Source of the DNA: Iodobacter fluviatilis
Lineage (GTDB): Bacteria > Pseudomonadota > Gammaproteobacteria > Burkholderiales > Chitinibacteraceae
Assembly (NCBI RefSeq): GCF_900451195.1
Contig: NZ_UGHR01000003.1
Location: 558,001 to 622,000 of the forward strand
DNA length: 64,000 bases
Reading direction: 5' to 3'
Positions 17,232 to 26,175 of this stretch are shown piece by piece. The first letter of the stretch is position 1. Every line of letters begins with the position of its first letter. The notes beneath the pieces are model-generated. The model made no database searches, was not told the origin of the DNA, and saw only the letters and a program-made list of their open reading frames with translations. Both the position numbers and the translations under genes were made by a program.

Positions 17232-18522
17232 TGTATAGACCATAGACATGGGTAACACTTGTACGAGGACATAGGTAACACTTTGGCGGTGTTTTTAACC
17301 GCTTGGGATGCCTACTTACCATGCCTTGGATGCCCGTGAATATCATGTCTATTCGCTCAGAATTTGTACTCCTTACACTGCAAGATAACTGTAATTTTAA
17401 AGCGCTTTGCCAGCGTTTCGGCATCTCAACTAAAACAGGTTACAAGTGGCGGCAGCGCTATCTGAATAACCCCCAAGAAGGTTTTCAAGATCGATCTCGC
17501 CGCCCCAAATCATCGCCAACACTGACCACCGCAGAGATTGAAGCCCTCGTTGTAGACCTGCGCCAGAAGCACCCTGTTTGGGGAGGGCGCAAACTCCATC
17601 GAAGACTGTTGGAGCTGGGCCATGTGGATGTTCCTGCGCCAAGCACCATCACCAATATTCTGCATCGCCATGGCTTAATTTGCGCCAAGGCGAGTGAGCA
17701 AGCCCAACACTGGCTACGTTTTGAGCATGATCAGCCGAATGCTTTATGGCAGATCGACTTCAAAGGGAACTTCAATACGGCTCAGCAAATGTGCTTTCCC
17801 CTCACTTTATTAGACGACCATTCTCGCTTTAATCTCACCTTAACTGCTTGTGGTCAAACCACGGCAGCCATTGTCCAGACTCACTTAACGGATGTATTTC
17901 TTCGCTATGGCTTGCCTGCTCGTATCAACGCTGACAACGGTTCTCCATGGGGAAGCCCCAGTGATGCCAGCCATGGCATCAGCCAGTTATCTATCTGGCT
18001 GATCTGCTTGGGTATCCATGTTAGCCATAGCCGCCCAGGGCATCCGCAAACTAATGGCAAAGAAGAACGCTTTCATCGCACGCTAAAAGCCGAAGTATTA
18101 AATGGCCGGGCATTTCGCGATTTAGCCCATGTTCAGCATGCATTTAACGACTGGCGCACGGTCTATAACGAGCAGCGCCCGCATGAAGCCTTAGGGCTAG
18201 CCACACCGATTACCCGCTATAAACCGAGCTTAATTGCCATGCCTTCTGCTTTGCCTGAAATTGAATACGGCCCCAACGATCAAGTCATTACTGTGGGCTG
18301 GGGCGGCGCAGTAAAATTACAAAATCATAAATTTAAAGTGTCTAGTGCCTTACATCGTTTACCTATTGCACTGCGTGCAGATAGTCTGAACGACGGGGTG
18401 TTTGACCTCTATTTTTGCCATCAGCACTTCGGAAGAATCGATTTGAATACCTTGCAGTTAAACAACTAAAATGTGTTACCCATGTGTCCGCACGTGTGTT
18501 ACCTATGTCTCCGGTCTATACA
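17232..18522 (+). mobile_element. IS481-family insertion sequence, complete
   Basis: The 1,291-bp element begins TGTATAGACCATAGACATGG and ends in CCGGTCTATACA. The two ends form imperfect inverted repeats of about 50 bp, each containing two GGTAACAC motifs. Direct repeats AACGGC flank it (17226-17231 and 18523-18528), a 6-bp target duplication. A single intact transposase fills it. The clean duplication and intact gene suggest a fairly recent insertion. It split a dispersed repeat in the loop of its central hairpin. Confidence 0.95.
17321..18469 (+). CDS. IS481-family transposase
   Basis: The 382-residue protein has an N-terminal helix-turn-helix (FKALCQRFGISTKTGYKWRQ, about 20-40) and a DDE integrase core: Asp in LWQIDFKGNF, Asp in RINADNGSPWG and Glu in NGKEERFHRTLKAEV. 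It catalyses cut-and-paste or copy-type movement of the element. The start MPWMPVNIMSIR at 17321 is chosen because it is the first ATG and resembles family N-termini; a TTG 6 codons upstream is possible. No frameshift or stop interrupts it. Confidence 0.95.
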   Translation: MPWMPVNIMSIRSEFVLLTLQDNCNFKALCQRFGISTKTGYKWRQRYLNNPQEGFQDRSRRPKSSPTLTTAEIEALVVDLRQKHPVWGGRKLHRRLLELGHVDVPAPSTITNILHRHGLICAKASEQAQHWLRFEHDQPNALWQIDFKGNFNTAQQMCFPLTLLDDHSRFNLTLTACGQTTAAIVQTHLTDVFLRYGLPARINADNGSPWGSPSDASHGISQLSIWLICLGIHVSHSRPGHPQTNGKEERFHRTLKAEVLNGRAFRDLAHVQHAFNDWRTVYNEQRPHEALGLATPITRYKPSLIAMPSALPEIEYGPNDQVITVGWGGAVKLQNHKFKVSSALHRLPIALRADSLNDGVFDLYFCHQHFGRIDLNTLQLNN

Positions 18523-18832
18523 AACGGCCAAGAAACGAAGCCAAAGAAGGCCGCCCCGATCAGCACGAAATCCCCTCACTGCGGACAATCGAGGTGGCGT
18601 CAATTCAACTCGCTTCGCTCAAACACGAATTGACGACGGCCCCACCCCGCTTGTTCCTCGCTTCGGCGTGCTTCAAGGGGAGATTTAAGCCCCGTACTGG
18701 GAATCGCGATATAAATCTATTTTTGCTGAGGTTGAAATGACTCCAAAGCCAATAAACAGCTCATTTCTAAATGGTTTTCTCCGTGAAACTCCGTGTTCTC
18801 TGGGGCCGAAGTGGTTAAAGATTTGGGTTTTC
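18523..18832 (+). repeat. Dispersed GTGCC repeat, copy C, right part, with CTCCGTG tail
   Basis: Resumes at AACGGCCAAGAAACGAAGCC and passes the GTCAATTC/GAATTGAC internal hairpin (about 18598-18635) and CAAGGGGAGATTTAAGCCCC (ending 18693). After about 80 bp it reaches the type 1 tail, TTTTCTCCGTGAAACTCCGTG to GATTTGGGTTTT (18775-18832), which abuts the 3' end of gabT. Confidence 0.85.
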
Positions 18833-20087
18833 AGATCTTTGCTGCACTCTTGATCGCCATCTCAAGCATTCCTAAAGCCTCATCCAGCACGCTGTCTTCT
18901 ATGGTGAGCGGGCAGAGGAAGCGGATGACGTTACCGTACATCCCGCAGCTGAGTAGGATCAAGCCTAAGTTTTGCGCTTGTGTTTTTACTCGGGTGGTGA
19001 ATTCGGGGGATGGTTGGCCATTTTCGGTGAACTCCACCGCCACCATGGCCCCTAGGCCGCGGATATCGTGGATTTGCGGGGTGCTGGGTTTTAATCCTTC
19101 TAGGCAGGCTTTAATTTTGCTGCCTATCCTATTGGCGCGGGTGCAGAGCTGTTCTTCTTCGATAATTTCTAGTACCGCCAGTGCGGCGGCAATGCCGATC
19201 GGGCTGCCGCCGTAAGTGCCGCCAAGCCCACCGGGGGCGGCGGCGTCCATCAGCTCGGCACGGCCAATCACGCCGGAAAGAGGAAAGCCGCCGGCTAAGG
19301 ATTTGGCCACGGTGATTAAATCTGGCTCAACGTCGAAATGCTCCATGGCAAATAATTTGCCAGTGCGGGCAAAGCCGGTTTGGATTTCGTCAGCGATCAG
19401 CACAATGCCGTGCTCATCGCAAGTTTGCCGCAAGCCCTGCATAAATTCGCGCGGAACGGGGTAAAAGCCGCCTTCGCCTTGTTCGGGTTCGATGATCATG
19501 GCGGCGATGCGTTTGGGGTCTACGCTGCTTTTAAACAGTGCTTTTAAGCAGGCCAATGCCGCGCTGCTGCTGATGTCGCCAGCTGGAAAAGGCGCGTGAT
19601 AAATATCGGCAGGAAAGGGGCCGAAGCCGATTTTATAAGGGGCCACCTTGCCGGTGAGCGCCATGCCCAGCAGCGTTCTGCCATGAAAGCCGCCAGAAAA
19701 AGCGATCACCCCAGCTCGCCCCGTGGCCACGCGGGCAATTTTGATGGCGTTTTCAACGGCTTCTGCGCCTGTGGTGAGGAAAAAGCTTTTGCATGGGGCG
19801 CTGATGGGGGCAAGTTGGTTAAGCTTTTCTGCCAACGCCACATAGCTGGTGTAAGGCATGACCTGATAGCAGCTATGCGAAAAAGCCTCCAGCTGGGCGC
19901 TTACCGCAGCCTTGATTTTAGGGTGCAAATGGCCGGTATTGAGCACTGCAATGCCAGCGGCAAAGTCGATATAGCGTCGCCCGTCAATATCCCACACCTC
20001 GGCATTCTTCGCCTTGGCGATAAAAACCTGCGTGCTGATGCCTACACCACGTGGGGTTGCGGCAAGGCGGCGATCATTCCAGTCCAT
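18831..20087 (-). CDS. gabT: 4-aminobutyrate-2-oxoglutarate transaminase
   Basis: The 418-residue class III aminotransferase starts MDWNDRRLAATPRGVGIS. It shows FFLTTGAEAVENAIKIARVA (PLP phosphate contact), AFSGGFHGRTLLGMALTGK, LIADEIQTGFARTGKLFAME and the PLP lysine in ITVAKSLAGGFPLSG. It moves the amino group of GABA to 2-oxoglutarate, giving succinate semialdehyde for GabD. AGGTGA lies ahead of the ATG. A nested palindrome element separates it from the SpuC-like gene upstream. Confidence 0.92.
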   Translation of the reverse strand: MDWNDRRLAATPRGVGISTQVFIAKAKNAEVWDIDGRRYIDFAAGIAVLNTGHLHPKIKAAVSAQLEAFSHSCYQVMPYTSYVALAEKLNQLAPISAPCKSFFLTTGAEAVENAIKIARVATGRAGVIAFSGGFHGRTLLGMALTGKVAPYKIGFGPFPADIYHAPFPAGDISSSAALACLKALFKSSVDPKRIAAMIIEPEQGEGGFYPVPREFMQGLRQTCDEHGIVLIADEIQTGFARTGKLFAMEHFDVEPDLITVAKSLAGGFPLSGVIGRAELMDAAAPGGLGGTYGGSPIGIAAALAVLEIIEEEQLCTRANRIGSKIKACLEGLKPSTPQIHDIRGLGAMVAVEFTENGQPSPEFTTRVKTQAQNLGLILLSCGMYGNVIRFLCPLTIEDSVLDEALGMLEMAIKSAAKI

Positions 20088-20133
20088 ATATTCACCTGTG
20101 GGTAAGACGGTAAAAAAGGGGCAGAAATCTAAG

Positions 20134-20249
20134 CCTCCCCCTTTGTAAAAGGGGGATTGAGGGGGATTTGTTTTTGAATTAGCTTTGCTTTTTTATAAAA
20201 AGACGCAAAGCTAAATCCCTCCTAGCCCCCCTTTTTCAAAGGGGGGAAC
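20134..20249. repeat. Nested CCCCCTTT/AAAGGGGG palindromic element
   Basis: Each end is itself a hairpin (CCCCCTTTGTAAAAGGGGG left; CCCCCCTTTTTCAAAGGGGGG right), and the two halves form a longer inverted repeat that also includes AGCTTTGC/GCAAAGCT. It lies between the 5' end of gabT and the 3' end of the SpuC-like gene. Confidence 0.85.
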
Positions 20250-20273
20250 TCATTCGTTCTCATGTCTCTGTGT

Positions 20274-21683
20274 CTACAGATCTTTTCTTATCCCCAATTC
20301 CCGCGCATATTCATCAATGCATTGCTTGGCTAATCTGACGAATTCTTCTGCTTGTGAGCGGCTCATCACGAGTGGGGGGGCGGCGATCATGCTGTCGCCG
20401 GTGGCGCGCATGACTAGCTGGTTTTTCAGGCAGATATCACGGCAGCGCAGGGCCATGCTGCTGCCGTGCTCGAAACGCTTGCGGCTGGCTTTGTCTTCTA
20501 CCAGAGTGAGGGCAAAGAAAAAGCCTAGGCTGCGTACGTCGTCTACCAGCGGGTGATGATCGAATGCGTCGTGCCAGAGCTGGGCAGCGTAGGGGGCAAC
20601 GTCTTCATTCATGCGCTCGATAATGCGTTCTTTTTGCAGAATGCGGATATTGGTGGCGGCCACGGCGCAGGCGACGGGGTGGCCTGAGTAAGTAAAGCCG
20701 TGGTTAAAATCGCCGCCATCAATCAGCACTTTGGCCACGCTATCGTGGATTAAAACCCCGCCAATTGGGATATAGCCCGAGCTTAAGCCTTTGGCGATGG
20801 TCATCAGATGCGGGCGGATGCCGTAGTGTTGGCTGCCAAACCATGAGCCGGTGCGGCCAAAGCCGCAGATCACTTCGTCGGCAATGAGTAAAATTCCATA
20901 CTGATCGCAAATGCGCTGGATTTCTGGCCAGTAGCTGGAGGGCGGAATAATAATCCCACCCGCGCCTTGCACCGGCTCGCCAATAAAGGCTGCGACGTTT
21001 TCAACGCCTAGCTCCAGAATTTTCTGCTCCAGCGCCCTTGCGGCTTTCAGGCCGTACTCCTTGGGGCTAAGCTCACCGCCATTGGCGTACCAATAGGGCT
21101 GTTCGATATGGGCAATACCGGGGATGGGTAAATCGCCTTGCTCGTGCATATAGTGCATACCGCCCAAGCTTGCCCCGCCTATGGTGGAGCCGTGATAGCC
21201 GTTTTCGCGGGCGATGATAGTTTTCTTTTGTGGCTGGCCGAGTGTGGCCCAGTAATGACGCACCATGCGGATAATGGTGTCGTTTCCTTCAGAGCCGGAA
21301 TTAGTATAAAAAACGTGGTTAAAGCCTTCGGGGGCCACTTGCGCCAGCAGGCTGGATAGCTCGATTACCGGCGGGTGGGTGGTTTTAAAAAAGGTGTTGT
21401 AGAAGGGCAGCTGCAGCATTTGCTGGTAAGCCGCTTCGGCTAGCTCCTGCCTGCCATAGCCGATATTCACGCACCAAAGCCCGCTCATGGCGTCAAAAAT
21501 TTTATTCCCGTCAGAATCAAATAAATAAATCCCCTCGGCATGGGTAATCACCCGCGATCCATGGGCGTTGAGCGCGGCGGTATCCGAGAAGGGGTGGATG
21601 TGGTGGGCAGCATCCAGCGCCTGGTATTGTGCCGTGCTCCGGCCAGGGCTGGAGTGGCCCGGGCTGATGGGATTTGGATTCAT
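20274..21683 (-). CDS. spuC: Putrescine/polyamine-pyruvate aminotransferase (SpuC-like)
   Basis: The 469-residue class III transaminase shares the omega-transaminase pattern: MSGLWCVNIGYGRQELAEAA, FYTNSGSEGNDTIIRMVRHY, IARENGYHGSTIGGASLGG, LLIADEVICGFGRTGSWFGS and PLP lysine in TIAKGLSSGYIPIGG. Position in a puu/gab cluster favours putrescine as donor and pyruvate as acceptor, giving 4-aminobutanal. The start at 21683 is preferred over the longer frame (21776) because AAGGAGACACCCG precedes it and the extra 31 residues come from repeat DNA. Confidence 0.88.
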   Translation of the reverse strand: MNPNPISPGHSSPGRSTAQYQALDAAHHIHPFSDTAALNAHGSRVITHAEGIYLFDSDGNKIFDAMSGLWCVNIGYGRQELAEAAYQQMLQLPFYNTFFKTTHPPVIELSSLLAQVAPEGFNHVFYTNSGSEGNDTIIRMVRHYWATLGQPQKKTIIARENGYHGSTIGGASLGGMHYMHEQGDLPIPGIAHIEQPYWYANGGELSPKEYGLKAARALEQKILELGVENVAAFIGEPVQGAGGIIIPPSSYWPEIQRICDQYGILLIADEVICGFGRTGSWFGSQHYGIRPHLMTIAKGLSSGYIPIGGVLIHDSVAKVLIDGGDFNHGFTYSGHPVACAVAATNIRILQKERIIERMNEDVAPYAAQLWHDAFDHHPLVDDVRSLGFFFALTLVEDKASRKRFEHGSSMALRCRDICLKNQLVMRATGDSMIAAPPLVMSRSQAEEFVRLAKQCIDEYARELGIRKDL

Positions 21684-21710
21684 CGGGTGTCTCCTTGTTG
21701 CGGGGTCTTG

Positions 21711-21730
21711 TAGGGCGGGTGCAACCCGCC
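21711..21730. repeat. Short TAGGGCGGGT...ACCCGCC palindrome
   Basis: GGCGGGTGCAACCCGCC is a 7-bp hairpin with a 3-nt loop, in the leader of the SpuC-like gene. The same motif recurs near 10405, at 10454 and 10783, and at 24533-24552, as part of the type 2 repeat ends. Confidence 0.6.
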
Positions 21731-21781
21731 GTTTATATGCAATCAAAACTGTATTTTTATTAAGAGCCTTCGGCAAGCAGC

Positions 21782-21875
21782 TTCCCCCTTTGTAAAAGGG
21801 GGATTAAGGGGGATTTGCCTTTTAAAAATATGCAATGCGAAATCCCCCCAGCCCCCCTTTTGCAAAGGGGGGAAT
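21782..21875. repeat. Nested CCCCCTTT/AAAGGGGG palindromic element
   Basis: A second copy of the element at 20134, again with a hairpin at each end (CCCCCTTTGTAAAAGGGGG and CCCCCCTTTTGCAAAGGGGGG). It lies 7 bp after the puuA stop codon, so it could act as a 3' mRNA structure for puuA. Confidence 0.85.
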
Positions 21876-21882
21876 AAATGCA

Positions 21883-23211
21883 TTAAACATGCAGCAGTAA
21901 ATGCTTCCTTTCCCATGGGCTGATCACTCTGGCGTATTCCACGTATTCGGCTTCTTTTACCGCGCAATAGGCTTGGATAAAGGGCTCGCCTAGGACTGCG
22001 GCTATGGGTTTGCAATCGCTGAGGATTTGTGTGGCGGCATCCAGCCCCCGGGGGAAGGCGAAGGGCAGGGTGTAGGCGTCGCCGGTAAGGGGCTCGCTAG
22101 GGGCAAGCTGCTCTTCTATGCCCAGCCAGGCGCAGGCCAGTGTGGCGGCGAGGGCTAGGTAGGGGTTGCAATCCACGCCGGGCAGGCGGTTTTCTATACG
22201 GCGGGCCACGGGGTCGGAGTGCGGCACGCGGATGCCGCAGGTGCGGTTGTCAAAGCCCCATTGCACATTGATCGGCGCGGCGTAGTAGCGGGTCAGGCGG
22301 CGGTAGCTGTTTACAAAGGGGGCGAACAGCGCGATCACTTGCGGGAAGTATTTTTGCATGCCCGCTACCGATTGATAAAACACCTCACTGGGCGTGCCGT
22401 CCACATTTGAAAACACATTTTGGCCGCTGACTTCATCTATCACGCTCATATGAATATGCATGGCCGAGCCTGGCTCGTTTTCCATGGGTTTGGCCATAAA
22501 AGTGGCGTACATATTGTGGCGAATCGCGGCTTCTCGCACTGTGCGTTTAAATAGGAAAACCTGATCGGCCAGCTCCAGTGCATCACCGTGCAGAAAATTG
22601 ATTTCCATCTGGCAAGCGCCAATTTCGTGGATCAGCGTGTCTATCTGCAGGCCTTGTGCATCGCAATAGTCGTAAACGTCTTCGAACAGGTCGTCATATT
22701 CATTGACTGCATCGACAGAATAGGCTTTTCGGCCTGTTTCCGGGCGGCCGGTGCGGCCCACGGGCGGTTGCAAGGGTAAATCCGGATCTCGGTTGATATC
22801 GACCAGATAAAACTCCATCTCAGGTGCAACGACTGGCTTCCAGCCACGGTCTTCGTAGAGCTTGAGCACGCGGCGCAGCACATAGCGGGGCGATAGCTCA
22901 ACCGGTGTGCCGTCAAAATGAAAGCAATCATGAATCACCTGCGCTACCGGGTCTTTGGCCCAGGGAATAATGCGGATGGTGTTGGGATCCGGAATCAGCA
23001 GCATGTCGGGATCGGTGATGGGGGTGATGTGTTCGGCGTATTCACCGGTCACGGTTTGCACCAGTACGGTAACGGGCAGGCGCATGCCTTCGTCTTCGCT
23101 GAATTTTTCTTTGGGCACGATTTTGCCGCGGGCAATGCCGGTGAAATCGGGCGTGACACATTCAACTTCAGTGATTCGACGTTCTCGCAGCCAGTCGCTG
23201 ATTAAGCTCAT
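21883..23211 (-). CDS. puuA: Gamma-glutamylputrescine synthetase (glutamine synthetase family)
   Basis: The 442-residue glutamine-synthetase-like ligase has the N-terminal beta-grasp part (VECVTPDFTGIARGKIVPKE) and catalytic domain motifs APEMEFYLVD, GACQMEINF, MENEPGSAMHIHMSV and RIENRLPGVDCNPYLALAA. It joins glutamate to putrescine with ATP. Genome position with PuuD, PuuR and a SpuC-like enzyme supports this over true GlnA. No puuB or puuC homologue is visible in the window. It is divergent from the amidotransferase gene (136-bp spacer). Confidence 0.9.
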   Translation of the reverse strand: MSLISDWLRERRITEVECVTPDFTGIARGKIVPKEKFSEDEGMRLPVTVLVQTVTGEYAEHITPITDPDMLLIPDPNTIRIIPWAKDPVAQVIHDCFHFDGTPVELSPRYVLRRVLKLYEDRGWKPVVAPEMEFYLVDINRDPDLPLQPPVGRTGRPETGRKAYSVDAVNEYDDLFEDVYDYCDAQGLQIDTLIHEIGACQMEINFLHGDALELADQVFLFKRTVREAAIRHNMYATFMAKPMENEPGSAMHIHMSVIDEVSGQNVFSNVDGTPSEVFYQSVAGMQKYFPQVIALFAPFVNSYRRLTRYYAAPINVQWGFDNRTCGIRVPHSDPVARRIENRLPGVDCNPYLALAATLACAWLGIEEQLAPSEPLTGDAYTLPFAFPRGLDAATQILSDCKPIAAVLGEPFIQAYCAVKEAEYVEYARVISPWERKHLLLHV

Positions 23212-23347
23212 GGTTGACTCCGTGTTTGAGCACTTCGTTAAGCGGGCATTTTTATAGAAATTTAATAACTGCGCTGTGTGTTTTTACGTTTTCTTTCTTT
23301 GGGATTGCTTAGGCTTGATGTGTTGATTACTCCTTTGGAAATCCGTC

Positions 23348-24127
23348 GTGAAACCCATTGCAATCTGTCGTCATGAAGCTATTCAGGGGCCGGGTTATTT
23401 ACAGGCTTTTTTAGAAAAGCATGCTATTCCTTACCGTGTATTTGCGATTGATGCGGGGGATACGCCTCCTCGTTGTGCTGCCGAATTTAGCGGCGTGGTG
23501 GTTTTAGGCTCCAATGCGGGGGTGAACGATGGTCTAGCCTGGATTAAAAGAGAGGAGGCTCTGCTTAAGGATGCTTTAAGGCTGGAGCGCCCGATTCTTG
23601 GCCATTGCTTTGGCGGGCAGCTGTTATCCAAAAGCCTGGGGGGCCAAGTACGTCGTAATACGGTGCCGCAAATCGGCTGGGGCAAGGTGCTGGTGACCAA
23701 GTTTGATGAGTCGCGCCACTGGATGGGAGAGAAGCGTGAGCTGGATATGTTTCACTGGCACTTCGATACCTTTGAAGTGCCGCGCGGCGCTAAGCGCACC
23801 CTGTTTGGCTATTACTGCATGAATAAAGGCTTTGCACTGGGCCCGCATCTGGGCTTGCAATCGCATCTGGAAGTTACGGCGCAAAGTATTCGCCAATGGT
23901 GCGCTGAGGACAGACAAGTGTTGCAGCAGTGGCAGGGGCAAAGCTCGGTGCAAAGCGAGGCGCAGATTCTGCATCATCTGGATGAAAAAGTAGCCGCCCT
24001 GCATCAAACTGCCGATCATGTTTATGAACAATGGTTGTGCGGTATTTCTGGTGTATTGCATGCACACTTTCGCCAGCCGAAACGCCCGCATGGTGGTGAG
24101 GGATGGCTGGAGGTTTTGAAGCGTTAG
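23348..24127 (+). CDS. Class I glutamine amidotransferase-like protein
   Basis: The 259-residue protein has the nucleophile elbow PILGHCFGGQLLSKSLGG (about 80-97, Cys86) and a His/Glu pair in LGLQSHLEVT (about 167-176). It resembles stand-alone GMP-synthase-type amidotransferases. Its setting in a polyamine cluster suggests hydrolysis of a gamma-glutamyl compound, but PuuD is present separately. It starts with GTG and is divergent from puuA. The gene is not recognised beyond family level. Confidence 0.75.
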   Translation: MKPIAICRHEAIQGPGYLQAFLEKHAIPYRVFAIDAGDTPPRCAAEFSGVVVLGSNAGVNDGLAWIKREEALLKDALRLERPILGHCFGGQLLSKSLGGQVRRNTVPQIGWGKVLVTKFDESRHWMGEKRELDMFHWHFDTFEVPRGAKRTLFGYYCMNKGFALGPHLGLQSHLEVTAQSIRQWCAEDRQVLQQWQGQSSVQSEAQILHHLDEKVAALHQTADHVYEQWLCGISGVLHAHFRQPKRPHGGEGWLEVLKR

Positions 24128-24205
24128 GTTTGTGGATAGCGGCATGGTGGTGGCTTTGTTGGGGTTGTATGTAGTTGCTTCGTCAAAAGTCCTTAGGGGT
24201 AAGCC

Positions 24206-24556
24206 ACGTGCAGGCTAACTAAATTCAAAAAGCTTGTTTTAGTGCCTTCGGCACGTTGATTTAGGTGCGGGCGTCCCGCTGGACCTTCCTTTCTTGCGCG
24301 CCCAAGAAACGAAGCCAAAGAAGGCCGCCCCTAAAACACGACATCCCCTCGCTGCGGACAATCGAGCCGGCGTCAATTCAACTCGCTTCGCTCAAACACG
24401 AATTGACGACTACCCCGTCCCGCTTGTTCCTCTCTCGGCGTGTTTTCAGGGTGGGTAAAGGCCCCGTGCTGAGAGCATGGTTATTACATTTTTTCGTTGT
24501 TTGCAGATAAAAAATAAAGTGGTTAGTTCATATGGGATTTCACCCGCCCTACAAAA
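24206..24556 (+). repeat. Dispersed GTGCC repeat, copy D (type 2 tail)
   Basis: GTGCCTTCGGCAC at 24242, TTTCTTGCGCGCCCAAGAAA hairpin, GTCAATTC/GAATTGAC hairpin, and end at GGCCCCGTGCT (24470). The tail GAGAGCATGGTTATTACATT through CACCCGCCCTAC (24552) matches that of copy B. The leader GCTAACTAAATTCAAAAAG also matches copy B. It occupies the spacer between two convergent genes. Confidence 0.85.
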
Positions 24557-24595
24557 TCATTTTGTGGTGGCTCAAGATGTTTTTTTTAATATCTG

Positions 24596-25348
24596 CTATT
24601 GATTCAGCATCCTTGCCAAGTGGCGTTTTTTGCAGGCTGCGCCAAAGCCTGCGAGCAGGGCGAGGGACAGCGGGTTGTTTTGGAATTTCCACTCTGGGTG
24701 CCATTGCACTGCAATTGCGAAGGCGGTGTTTTTGACGCTGAAGGCTTCGATCAGGCCATCGGGGGCGAGGGCTTCGGCTTGCAGTTTGTCGGCGAGCTTG
24801 GCAACGCCTTGGTGGTGCAGTGAATTCACTCTGGCGGTGCTCTGGCCATAGAGTTGCTCCAGCAGGCCTCCTGCTACCAGCTGAATATCGTGTGCTTCCT
24901 CGTACATTTCATCGGTGCTGCCGTCTTTTTCACGGTGATCCAGCATGCCGCTTTGCTGGTGGACGGCTTGCTCTAGCGTGCCGCCAAAGGCCACATTCAT
25001 TTCCTGTGCTCCCCGGCAGATCCCAAATACTGGGATGTCCAGAGCCACTGCCGCACGGATCAGTGGCAGGGTGGTGGCGTCTCTTTGCGGGTCGTTAAAA
25101 TCATCTTCTAAGAGCTTGCCGTGGTAGTGCTGTGGCTCGATATTGGATTGGCTTCCGGTCAGTAGCAGGCCATCAATGGTGCTTAATATTTGCGCAATTT
25201 GGCTGGCGTCCCCAAGGGCGGGAATCAGCAGTGGAATACCCCCCGCCGCCAGTGCCGCATGGATATATTTCTCACCCGCAAGGTGAAAAAAATGGCTGTC
25301 TTTTAACCACCAGCGACAGCATGGAATACCGATAACAGGCTGAGTCAT
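24596..25348 (-). CDS. puuD: Gamma-glutamyl-GABA hydrolase
   Basis: The 250-residue class I amidotransferase fold starts MTQPVIGIPCC. Its nucleophile is Cys in PVFGICRGAQEMNVAFGG, and the His/Glu pair lies in AIAVQWHPEWKF. Length and motifs match PuuD (254 residues in E. coli). It frees GABA and glutamate from gamma-glutamyl-GABA. The open frame extends 13 codons upstream to 25387, but 25348 is the ATG that matches the family start. puuR lies divergently upstream, the usual arrangement for an operator between them. Confidence 0.93.
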   Translation of the reverse strand: MTQPVIGIPCCRWWLKDSHFFHLAGEKYIHAALAAGGIPLLIPALGDASQIAQILSTIDGLLLTGSQSNIEPQHYHGKLLEDDFNDPQRDATTLPLIRAAVALDIPVFGICRGAQEMNVAFGGTLEQAVHQQSGMLDHREKDGSTDEMYEEAHDIQLVAGGLLEQLYGQSTARVNSLHHQGVAKLADKLQAEALAPDGLIEAFSVKNTAFAIAVQWHPEWKFQNNPLSLALLAGFGAACKKRHLARMLNQ

Positions 25349-25604
25349 AACAGGCCCCGGTTTACATGTGATGCACAGAGCGGGCACAGACGATGCCTGC
25401 CCTATATCGTTTTAAGCTTAGTTCGTTAATTATATTTGACAAGTTTTTGCGCATATTCGGGCTGTAATGATTTTCCTGTATGTGAAATGCTGCCTGGCAG
25501 GTCTGTTCTGTGATGCTGTAGTAAAAGTTAAAGGCCTTTCTGGCTAATTGGCCGTGTGTGGCATATTTTTACAGTGTGTTGATTATTTTGAACGGGCAGA
25601 GCCA

Positions 25605-26150
25605 ATGGATGTTGGGGCAAGGCTTAAAGTAGTGCGGGGCCGGTTTGCTTTATCTCAGCGCGAATTAGCCAAGCGGGCGGGGATGACCAATGCCACTGTG
25701 TCTTTGATCGAGCAAAATCGGGTTAGCCCATCGATTAGCTCATTAAAAAAGCTGCTGGAAGGGTTTCCAATGTCTCTTGCTGAGTTTTTTACTTTTGAGC
25801 AAGAAAGCACCGTGCCCAGCTATATTTTTCCTGCTGGTACTCAGCCCAATTTAGGTAATGCGGCTGTGCAAATGCATTTAATTGGCTCAGGGGTTAGGGA
25901 TAGGCAAATTGGCCTGCTGCGCGAGCAATATCAGCCGGGGGCCGATACCGGCAGTGAGATGCTGCAGCATGAGGGGCAGGAGTGTGGGGTGCTGGTCAGC
26001 GGCCAGATGGAGCTGACCATAGATGGCCAGGTACATCTTTTGCAAGCGGGGGACGGCTATTATTTCCCCAGCAACTTGCCGCATCGCTTCCGCAATATCG
26101 GTGATGGCGCTGCCGAAGTGATCAGCGCCAATACGCCGAGTTCTTTTTAA
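25605..26150 (+). CDS. puuR: HTH-cupin regulator of putrescine catabolism (PuuR-like)
   Basis: The 181-residue protein has an N-terminal XRE helix-turn-helix (LSQRELAKRAGMTNATVSLI, about 17-36) and a C-terminal cupin sensor (ECGVLVSGQMELTIDGQ, GDGYYFPSNLPHRFRN). This is the PuuR layout; it represses puu genes until putrescine binds. The start at 25605 (MDVGARLKVVRGRF) matches family members; the frame is open 19 codons earlier to a TTG. Its likely operator is in the 256-bp puuD-puuR spacer, but I could not pick a defined site. Confidence 0.9.
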   Translation: MDVGARLKVVRGRFALSQRELAKRAGMTNATVSLIEQNRVSPSISSLKKLLEGFPMSLAEFFTFEQESTVPSYIFPAGTQPNLGNAAVQMHLIGSGVRDRQIGLLREQYQPGADTGSEMLQHEGQECGVLVSGQMELTIDGQVHLLQAGDGYYFPSNLPHRFRNIGDGAAEVISANTPSSF

Positions 26151-26175
26151 ATTTGGGTGCAGAGACTTCTTGGGT

